Assembly: GCA_012520135.1 (NCBI GenBank)
Contig: JAAYOX010000253.1
Coordinates: forward strand, 1-20,319
Direction of reading: 5' to 3'
Length of the DNA stretch: 20,319 nt
Origin: Clostridia bacterium
GTDB lineage: Bacteria; Bacillota; DULZ01
The position numbers were made by a program, and so were the translations under genes. The notes beneath the pieces were generated by a model that did not search any database, had not been told where the DNA came from, and saw nothing but the letters and a program-made list of their open reading frames with translations. Shown here one piece after another: positions 8,750 to 13,590 of this stretch. Positions within the stretch are counted from its first letter, which is position 1. Every line of letters starts with the position of its first letter.

Positions 8750-9685
8750 TTAGATCTTTTCTGCTGCCCTGAGTTTAGCACTCCTGGCTCTAGGATTACC
8801 TTCGACTTCTTCCCGGGTAGGAAGAACAGGTTTTTTAGTTAAGACCTTTAATCGAGGTACATGCCCGCATTGGCACACCGGTAAACCGGGTGGACAAATA
8901 CAAGCTTTAGTCTGTTGTTGCAAGCTTTTCTTGACAATCCTATCTTCCAATGAATGAAATGAAATAATTACCAATCTTCCCCGTGGTTTTAAATAATCAA
9001 CTACCTTATCCAACACTTCCTGTAAAACACCTAACTCGTCATTAACAGCAATTCTGATCGCCTGGAAAGTCCGCTTGGCCGGATGAGGCCCCCCTTGACG
9101 AGCCCCTTTGGGGATAGCGGCCTTAATCACATCTACCAACTGCCCCGTGGTCCGAAGGGGCGTATGCTGACGGGCCTCACAAATGAATTGCGCAATCCGT
9201 TTAGCCCATCTTTCCTCCCCATAGGACCAGATGATCTCCGCCAGTTCCTGTTCTGACCAAGTATTGACCAGTTCCTCAGCGGTAATACCGCTAGACTGGT
9301 TCATTCGCATATCTAAGGGAGCATCGTTTTGATAACTGAAACCTCTTTCCTCCCGGTCCAGTTGAAATGAGGATACCCCCAGGTCCAGCAACATCCCGTC
9401 TATTTCTTTAATACCCAACTGGGCTAAACAACGATCAAAATCCTTGTAATTAGCCTGAAAAAGGCGATGATTGGGACCAATCTTCTCCAAACGGCCGCGG
9501 GCAAAGTTTAAGGCATCTTGATCCTGATCAATACCAATTAGCAAGCCTTCCGTGCCCAGCTTCTTTAAAATTTCACTGCTATGGCCGGCACCGCCTAAGG
9601 TACCGTCTACAATCACCTTTCCCTCATCGGGTTCCAAATAGGACAATACTTCCCGGAGCATTACCGGCCGGTGCTGGAAATCCAT
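8750..9685 (-). CDS. rsmH: 16S rRNA (cytosine(1402)-N(4))-methyltransferase RsmH (MraW)
   Basis: SAM-dependent enzyme that methylates N4 of C1402 in the decoding centre of 16S rRNA. The 311-residue protein has the N-terminal HRPVMLREVLSYL, the SAM-binding DGTLGGAGHS (27-36), GIDQDQDAL, the MLLDLGVSSFQLD and ERGFSY segments, and the late IISFHSLEDRIVK motif. A CICPPGLPVCQCG stretch typical of Firmicute RsmH and a basic C-terminus follow. The length is usual. The ATG (9683-9685) follows GGGAGGG and begins 15 bp after mraZ, the standard mraZ-rsmH pairing. Confidence 0.97.
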   Translation of the reverse strand: MDFQHRPVMLREVLSYLEPDEGKVIVDGTLGGAGHSSEILKKLGTEGLLIGIDQDQDALNFARGRLEKIGPNHRLFQANYKDFDRCLAQLGIKEIDGMLLDLGVSSFQLDREERGFSYQNDAPLDMRMNQSSGITAEELVNTWSEQELAEIIWSYGEERWAKRIAQFICEARQHTPLRTTGQLVDVIKAAIPKGARQGGPHPAKRTFQAIRIAVNDELGVLQEVLDKVVDYLKPRGRLVIISFHSLEDRIVKKSLQQQTKACICPPGLPVCQCGHVPRLKVLTKKPVLPTREEVEGNPRARSAKLRAAEKI

Positions 9686-9700
9686 AGAATCCCTCCCGGG

Positions 9701-10132
9701 CTACAAATCCAAATCCACCATTTTTTCCGCAATATCTTCATAGTCTGAAGCTGCTTGTAAACTGTATTCTTCCCAAACCTCTTTAGCCCAAATCTCAACC
9801 CGGGTGGAAACCCCGATGATAATTACATCTTTATTAATTTTGGCATGTTCTCTCAGTAACTGTGGTAACAAAACCCTACCCTGCTTGTCCAACTCGCATT
9901 CGATGGCTCCGGAAAAGAAAAACCGGGCAAAAGCCCGGGCATCGGCCCGGGTAAAAGGTAAACTACGCAGTTTTTGCGATAATCGTTGCCATTCCTCCAT
10001 GGGGTATACAAAGAGAGATTTATCCAATCCCTTGGTGGTTACAAAACGTTCTCCCAATTCCTCTCTGAATTTAGCCGGAATACTAACCCGACCTTTGCTG
10101 TCGATGCTATGTTGATATTCCCCCATAAACAT
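9701..10132 (-). CDS. mraZ: Transcriptional regulator MraZ
   Basis: Cytoplasmic DNA-binding protein of the AbrB/SpoVT swapped-hairpin superfamily, which forms ring-shaped oligomers and controls its own dcw operon in other bacteria. The 143 residues contain two repeats, each with the family signature: DSKGRVSIPAKFRE (about 11-24) and DKQGRVLLPQLLREH (about 82-96). The length is normal. The ATG at 10130-10132 lies 6 nt from GGTGGTGA (10139-10146); the second in-frame ATG (10124-10126) is further away and less likely. Three direct repeats upstream (10157-10186) match the known MraZ operator layout, so autoregulation is likely. Confidence 0.95.
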   Translation of the reverse strand: MFMGEYQHSIDSKGRVSIPAKFREELGERFVTTKGLDKSLFVYPMEEWQRLSQKLRSLPFTRADARAFARFFFSGAIECELDKQGRVLLPQLLREHAKINKDVIIIGVSTRVEIWAKEVWEEYSLQAASDYEDIAEKMVDLDL

Positions 10133-10156
10133 CTATTGTCACCACCAGAGGACTCT

Positions 10157-10186
10157 TTCTACCACTTCTACCCACTTTACCCCACT
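10157..10186 (-). promoter_or_regulatory. Putative MraZ operator: three 10-bp direct repeats
   Basis: Read on the minus strand, the three tandem units are AGTGGGGTAA, AGTGGGTAGA and AGTGGTAGAA, end to end at exactly 10-bp period. They start 24 bp upstream of the mraZ start codon. MraZ of other bacteria binds short G-rich direct repeats of about 10-bp period just upstream of mraZ, so position, period and core (GTGG) all fit. One unit per helical turn suits a ring-shaped oligomer. Confidence 0.75.
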
Positions 10187-10225
10187 AATTTAGTCTATTC
10201 GCTGTCCTCTGAAAAACTCCTGCCC

Positions 10226-10254
10226 ATAATTGGCAATTTTTCTAAAGAACACAA
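10226..10254 (-). promoter_or_regulatory. Candidate sigma-A promoter of the mraZ operon
   Basis: On the minus strand TTGTGT (10249-10254) and AATTAT (10226-10231) are separated by 17 nt. The hexamers are imperfect. The site lies between the upstream terminator and the MraZ boxes; transcription would start roughly 30 bp upstream of the first box. Confidence 0.4.
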
Positions 10255-10282
10255 AAAAATGATGCTAATACTCTAGCATCAT
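10253..10282 (-). terminator. Intrinsic terminator between repeat copy 1 and mraZ
   Basis: On the minus strand ATGATGCTA pairs with TAGCATCAT (9 bp, 10259-10282) around a 6-nt GAGTAT loop, followed by a run of T (10253-10259). It insulates the dcw operon from the upstream genes and from repeat copy 1. Confidence 0.85.
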
Positions 10283-10294
10283 GACTACATATTT

Positions 10295-10469
10295 CTGATC
10301 GGTGTTAATCGCGGGCTTCAGAGGAGCCCGGTTTGGGGATGAGCTCAATCGCCTGAGGATGCCTCCGAAATCGCACCCTGTGGGTGCTCATGCCGTCGGC
10401 ATTGTCCCTCAGGCTCCTTCGCTCTTTTGATTTTGGCTCCAATTCAGCCCTTCGATTAACACCGATCAG
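10295..10469 (-). repeat. 175-bp structured repeat, copy 1, with 17-bp perfect terminal inverted repeats
   Basis: Matches copy 2 (16031-16205) over 175 bp with no gap and 12 differences by my count. Its ends, CTGATCGGTGTTAATCG (10295-10311) and its exact complement (10453-10469), form a 17-bp stem. Inside are hairpins CGGGCT/AGCCCG (10312-10330), GCACCC/GGGTGC (10373-10387) and ATGCC/GGCAT (10390-10402), and a longer-range pairing GCCTGAGG (10351-10358) with CCTCAGGC (10407-10414). Weaker similarity continues outside the ends (ACTACA at left, TTCTG at right). I see no transposase. It could be a non-autonomous mobile element or a structured RNA; the strand given is that of the neighbouring genes. 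A reading frame spans it but is not convincing as a gene. Confidence 0.85.
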
Positions 10470-10491
10470 CCTTCTGTCCACGGTGCATACG

Positions 10492-10520
10492 ATTATAGTC
10501 AAATAGCATCATTTTGTCTC
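10492..10520 (-). promoter_or_regulatory. Possible promoter in front of repeat copy 1
   Basis: On the minus strand a perfect -10 TATAAT (10492-10497) lies 17 nt from GAGACA (10515-10520), which matches the -35 consensus at four of six positions. The -35 overlaps the stop codon of the 60-residue gene. If active, it would yield a transcript that starts just before the repeat and ends at the terminator 10253-10282. Confidence 0.35.
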
Positions 10521-10701
10521 ACGAAAGTGGAAAACCTTCCAATTCTTCTCCGTCAGTATTTAGAGTATAGTCTTGGCGATTGAAGTTGACCAGCTTTGTT
10601 TCCCGCCGGTAACTCCATTCACCATAGTTTCGATGACCTACTATTGAAGACTGCATCATAGACGGCCTTCTGGTAATTTGGGTTCTGGTTCCTCGTAGCA
10701 T
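10519..10701 (-). CDS. Small protein of unknown function, 60 residues
   Basis: I do not recognise the family. The translation begins MLRGTRTQITRRP and ends with a polar tail, ELEGFPLS. It is rich in Arg, Asn, Tyr and Ser with no membrane segment and no cysteine. The ATG at 10699-10701 has a perfect AGGAGG (10708-10713) 6 nt upstream. A longer in-frame version starting at an ATG that overlaps the stop of the upstream gene (10765-10767) has only a weak ribosome binding site, so I reject that extension. The strong Shine-Dalgarno sequence is the main evidence that it is a gene. It is probably cotranscribed with the PF06695 gene. Confidence 0.6.
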   Translation of the reverse strand: MLRGTRTQITRRPSMMQSSIVGHRNYGEWSYRRETKLVNFNRQDYTLNTDGEELEGFPLS

Positions 10702-10766
10702 ATTAAACCTCCTCTTGATGTCACTATTCCTTAAATAGTTTCTCCAGGAGGCCAAAAAAATACGCA

Positions 10767-11342
10767 TTATTTACCTTGTCTCCGTTTATTGACATAAACG
10801 ATGAGTATAATCAACGCCGGTGCCAAGACTACCCAACCGATACCTTGAGCGGCCAATCCAGCCACCCCAAGGCTGAGGACCAGCATGATGATCCCGGCCA
10901 TGAATACTCCTGCGACAATCGCCAGGAACGCCGGCACTATTTTCAACCCCAGCAAGAATGCCAGTGCACAGCCCGTCCAGGCACCGGTGCCCGGAAGTGG
11001 GATACCTACATATATAATTAGACCCCAGTAGCCATATTTTTGAATCTGCTCTTCATAGCGAGCGGCCCTGGTAAATACCCAACGAAAAAAAACTTTAAAA
11101 GGTCGAAAATGAGCCTCCAGCCACCGGGAAACAGGTCCCAAAAACAGCAGCAAGGGAAGAACAGGTATGATATTTCCTATAAACGCCGCCAGGAAGCCGG
11201 AAACAGGCTCCATCTGCCAAGCGATGGCTAAGGGTATGGCCCCCCTTAATTCAATAATGGGCACCATGGACAATATGAAAACCGCCCACCATTTGGGCAA
11301 TACAGCCACTAAGCTGACCAGCCAATCAACTAAACTATCCAC
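10767..11342 (-). CDS. Small multidrug export family membrane protein (PF06695, COG2426)
   Basis: Integral membrane protein of a family named for putative small-drug export; its actual substrate is not established. The 191 residues have about five hydrophobic segments. The family signatures are visible: SMVPIIELRGAIPLAI (about 25-40) and the re-entrant-like GIPLPGTGAWTG (about 113-124). A short basic tail (NKRRQGK) suggests a cytoplasmic C-terminus. The length is typical. The start is GTG (11340-11342) with AAGGAGAT about 10 nt upstream, 30 bp after the MetE-like gene, so the two are likely cotranscribed. The stop codon overlaps an ATG in TAATG, which is probably incidental. Confidence 0.85.
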   Translation of the reverse strand: MDSLVDWLVSLVAVLPKWWAVFILSMVPIIELRGAIPLAIAWQMEPVSGFLAAFIGNIIPVLPLLLFLGPVSRWLEAHFRPFKVFFRWVFTRAARYEEQIQKYGYWGLIIYVGIPLPGTGAWTGCALAFLLGLKIVPAFLAIVAGVFMAGIIMLVLSLGVAGLAAQGIGWVVLAPALIILIVYVNKRRQGK

Positions 11343-11372
11343 CTACACGATATCTCCTTATGATCTATATTT

Positions 11373-12428
11373 CTAACAAGAGCGCAACTTGGCAGACATG
11401 GCTGCCGTCAATGTATACACTCTCTCCGCTTCCTCTATTTCCAACAGCCCGGTCCCGCAACTGGGGGTAATCAAAGTATTAGTGTCTAATAATTCTTGTG
11501 TCACTCCTGCCGCCACTAATCGCCGCTGTTGTTCTTCAAATTTCAGCAGCAATGTGTCCAAGTCTTCTTCCCAGATGGCATGGCTGGTAGGTACCATCCC
11601 CCAAGCCAGCATTCCTCCCTTGACCAAAAACTCCTGCAGTTGAGGGGCAAAACCTAACAAAGATTCGAAATAATAGTAGGCATCAAAACTAATAATGTCG
11701 ATACCTGCTTCGATCAATACGGTCCAATCAATACCGGCGCAAGAGTGAGCCCCCACCAATCCCCCGGCATCATGGACTTCATTGGCTATTTCTTTCAGGG
11801 CCGATACCATGTCGCTGCGACTCAAAGCCACATGAGTGGCCGTTCCCCAACCGGCAATGGCGGGGTCATCGACAAAAATCACAGGAGAAGCGATTTGTCC
11901 CAGTTTCTTCGCCTGCCACACTGCATTTAAGGCCAAGGTCTTGACCAGTATATCTTTCAGTTCCGGATGATAAAAAATGGGACGCCGGTCTTGGTCCGAC
12001 AAGTTAAGGCCAATGTACAAAGGACCGGCAATCTGTCCCTTGGCTCCAATCAATTCCCGGTTATCCCTTTCCATCATTTTGTCACAAAAACGGTAAAGGC
12101 CTTCCCCTGCTTCTTGGGGAATTCCAAAGTAATCCAAGCCCTCTCCTGTTTCTTTAACAGTCAGGTAGCGCTCATAAAAAGCAGCAAAGCGATCTTCCAC
12201 TCCTTCACTTTGGACAAAGGGATGACCGGTTTCCGGAATGATTAACAAGCCTAAGTCCAGAAAAGGGGTCATGCTTTGGTAGAAGAAGTGCTCCCGCCTG
12301 GTTCGTGGCATTTGAGGCCAATGGGGAAGATCCGGCAGGTATTTAATAACCATTGCCAAGGCTTCATCTGCATCGGTAAAGGGCGTGCTGCCAATACCGG
12401 TTGCTTTGTAGCACGGTTTAATCAACAT
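11373..12428 (-). CDS. MetE C-terminal-domain-like methyltransferase (UROD/MetE superfamily)
   Basis: Predicted zinc-dependent methyltransferase related to the catalytic half of cobalamin-independent methionine synthase. The 351-residue protein lacks the N-terminal half of a full MetE (about 750 residues). Likely zinc ligands are His228 and Cys230 (HSC) and Cys324 (TPSCGTG). By my alignment Asp249 (IISFD) occupies the place of the MetE zinc ligand Glu665. The N-terminus, KATGIGSTPF, resembles the substrate-binding start of this superfamily. Possible roles are methionine synthesis from a methyl-corrinoid protein, as for short core-MetE enzymes, or another thiol methyl transfer; nothing nearby decides this. 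The ATG (12426-12428) follows AAGGAG. Confidence 0.8.
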   Translation of the reverse strand: MLIKPCYKATGIGSTPFTDADEALAMVIKYLPDLPHWPQMPRTRREHFFYQSMTPFLDLGLLIIPETGHPFVQSEGVEDRFAAFYERYLTVKETGEGLDYFGIPQEAGEGLYRFCDKMMERDNRELIGAKGQIAGPLYIGLNLSDQDRRPIFYHPELKDILVKTLALNAVWQAKKLGQIASPVIFVDDPAIAGWGTATHVALSRSDMVSALKEIANEVHDAGGLVGAHSCAGIDWTVLIEAGIDIISFDAYYYFESLLGFAPQLQEFLVKGGMLAWGMVPTSHAIWEEDLDTLLLKFEEQQRRLVAAGVTQELLDTNTLITPSCGTGLLEIEEAERVYTLTAAMSAKLRSC

Positions 12429-12497
12429 ACAGTTCTCCTTTTCCTAATGTTTTACAAAGATATTCGCTAGTATAATTCCCTTTCCTTCTCAATCCTA

Positions 12498-12537
12498 TGG
12501 AAAACTAAAAGCTGTACCCTTTAACCGAGTACAGCTT
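12498..12537 (-). terminator. Intrinsic terminator after the RCKP peptide gene
   Basis: On the minus strand AAGCTGTAC pairs with GTACAGCTT (9 bp, 12509-12537), followed by the T-rich stretch TTTTAGTTTTCC. It ends the TPR-RCKP transcript 6 nt after the RCKP stop codon and separates it from the MetE-like gene. Confidence 0.85.
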
Positions 12538-12543
12538 CCCTGG

Positions 12544-12657
12544 TTACTTGTCTTCCTTTTTCGTAAAAGTGTCTTTGCCTTCACACTCAGGACACTTTCT
12601 GGGTTTACAACGTCCTTCCTTCTCAAAACCACAGTTGCTGCACTTGAATACTGCCAT
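12544..12657 (-). CDS. RCKP-type rubredoxin-like peptide, 37 residues
   Basis: A very small cysteine-rich protein that would bind one iron or zinc atom. The sequence starts MAVFKCSNCGFEKEGRCKP and continues RKCPECEG with a charged Lys/Glu/Asp tail. Two CxxC knuckles are at C6/C9 and C22/C25, with the R-C-K-P motif at 16-19 that defines this rubredoxin-like group in anaerobes. An extra cysteine, C17, lies in the RCKP motif. The ATG at 12655-12657 has AAGGAGG 9 nt upstream. It follows the TPR gene by 48 bp and ends at a strong terminator. Electron transfer or metal binding is inferred from the fold only. Confidence 0.85.
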   Translation of the reverse strand: MAVFKCSNCGFEKEGRCKPRKCPECEGKDTFTKKEDK

Positions 12658-12705
12658 CCTGATCATCCTCCTTGAGAATTAATTAGACTTATATTATCTC
12701 CTTAA

Positions 12706-13314
12706 TCATTTAGCCATATTAATTAGGGCTTCCACATTTGCACGAACAGCCGGTTCAAGCTCTAAAGCTGCTGCCGCCTCCCACTGCTCCAAGGCCTTTT
12801 CAGGTTCTCCCTTAGCATAATACAAAAAATGACCGTAGTTAATTCTGGCATTAACAAATCCGGGATCCTGCTCAATAGCTTCCAGGAAATGCTCTTCTGC
12901 CAAATCGTATAAACCGGAATAGTACGCTGCTGTGGCCATATCTACTCTGACACCCAACAGTTGAGGATCGATGGCTAAAGCATCCAGATAAGGAACTGTA
13001 GCCTCTTTGAAATATCGAACTGCCTTGGCCTCGTCTCCGGCACCGGCATAGTAAGCACCTATATCATAAAGAATGTTACCGAGGCTAACATGTAAATCCT
13101 TGTTCTCGGGATCCAATTTCAAGGCCTGTTCCAGTTGGCGACTATAATCCAACATAGTCTGTACCTGGCTGGCTTGACCTGCCTGCTGATTGGCAGGCAC
13201 ATCCAAAGGTGTATAAGCAAATACCCCCACCAAACTAATCGCTATGGCCACTGTGAAAATAATCATGGGGATTTTCATGGCTCGTCTCTTACTGCGAATG
13301 GCACGCATAATCAT
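12706..13314 (-). CDS. Membrane-anchored tetratricopeptide repeat (TPR) protein
   Basis: Probable scaffold or assembly protein anchored in the membrane with a TPR domain, most likely outside or at the membrane face. After a short basic N-terminus there is one hydrophobic segment (about residues 15-34 from this start). Then follow roughly three TPR-like helical pairs, with recurring LDPENKDLHVSLGNILYDIG, AYYSGLYDLAEEHFLEAIEQ and DPGFVNARINYGHFLYYAKG stretches. The partner is unknown. Three ATG codons are clustered at the start; GGGGGAG is 7 nt from the one at 13312-13314 but only 1 nt from the first (13318-13320), so I choose the second. The gene lies behind a promoter and a structured leader and before the RCKP peptide. 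Confidence 0.8.
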   Translation of the reverse strand: MIMRAIRSKRRAMKIPMIIFTVAIAISLVGVFAYTPLDVPANQQAGQASQVQTMLDYSRQLEQALKLDPENKDLHVSLGNILYDIGAYYAGAGDEAKAVRYFKEATVPYLDALAIDPQLLGVRVDMATAAYYSGLYDLAEEHFLEAIEQDPGFVNARINYGHFLYYAKGEPEKALEQWEAAAALELEPAVRANVEALINMAK

Positions 13315-13334
13315 GATCATACTCCCCCTTTATT

Positions 13335-13474
13335 GGCTATTCGGGTGTATAGTAGCATTTAGCTGTGTATCCGGCATCAATATTTGCGGAGCGGGCGTTG
13401 TGTCCACAGCTGTCGGCAGCTTGCTGCCGGTAACTTTGTTGTGGTTTCGCCGTAGGGAGCAAATATTAATAGCC
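13335..13474 (-). ncRNA. Candidate structured 5' leader (possible cis-regulatory RNA) of the TPR gene
   Basis: Between the promoter at 13508-13536 and the TPR ribosome binding site the minus strand folds as nested helices: GGCTATT with AATAGCC (13468-13474 / 13335-13341), AATATTTGC with GCAAATATT (13459-13467 / 13379-13387), GGCG with CGCC (13448-13451 / 13394-13397), CCACA with TGTGG (13440-13444 / 13404-13408), and CGGCAGC with GCTGCCG (13423-13429 / 13414-13420). The first two helices abut on one side and could stack; the other side holds a 37-nt stretch with a small AGC/GCT hairpin. The outer helix ends 5-10 nt from the GGGGGAG ribosome binding site. I could not match it to a known riboswitch class. 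Confidence 0.55.
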
Positions 13475-13507
13475 CTATGCTTATTCTTAATGCTTAACAG
13501 TACTATT

Positions 13508-13536
13508 ATGATATTATAGTTACCAGAGCTTGTCAA
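13508..13536 (-). promoter_or_regulatory. Sigma-A promoter of the TPR-RCKP unit
   Basis: On the minus strand a perfect -35 TTGACA (13531-13536) is separated by 17 nt from the -10 TATCAT (13508-13513). Transcription would begin near 13500 and leave a leader of about 180 nt. A 7-bp direct repeat (ATGCTTA on the plus strand at 13477-13483 and 13490-13496) lies just downstream of the start and could be an operator. Confidence 0.7.
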
Positions 13537-13560
13537 TTACCAGAACAAGCCACCAATGAA

Positions 13561-13590
13561 GCTATTACCGGCCACTAAATGCTTAATAGC
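13561..13590 (-). other. Hairpin over the stop codon of the VWA gene
   Basis: GCTATTA (13561-13567) pairs with TAATAGC (13584-13590) across the VWA stop codon. No U-tract follows on the minus strand, so it is at best a weak end signal or a stabilising 3' structure before the next promoter. Confidence 0.3.

Noticed and set aside
10305..10502. 65-codon reading frame over repeat copy 1 as a protein gene
   Set aside because: It starts at a TTG without a ribosome binding site, lies almost wholly in the structured repeat and ends in its terminal stem; differences between copies do not look protein-constrained.
10765..10769. TAATG overlap as the start of the small orphan gene
   Set aside because: Only a weak AAGGT precedes it, while the ATG 22 codons later has a perfect AGGAGG at ideal spacing.
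13335..13474. Assignment of the TPR leader to c-di-GMP-I, THF or 6S RNA
   Set aside because: Short similarities (GCGAAACC, CGCTCC, extended hairpin shape) do not extend to the conserved cores or helix order of these classes.
13244..13519. Hydrophobic 91-codon plus-strand frame over the TPR gene start and leader
   Set aside because: It is antisense to the TPR N-terminal membrane segment and has no ribosome binding site. The hydrophobic character comes from the opposite strand and leader composition.
13330..13536. 68-codon minus-strand frame across the TPR leader
   Set aside because: It starts inside the promoter -35 region (TTGACA), has no ribosome binding site, and its sequence is better explained by the promoter and paired helices.
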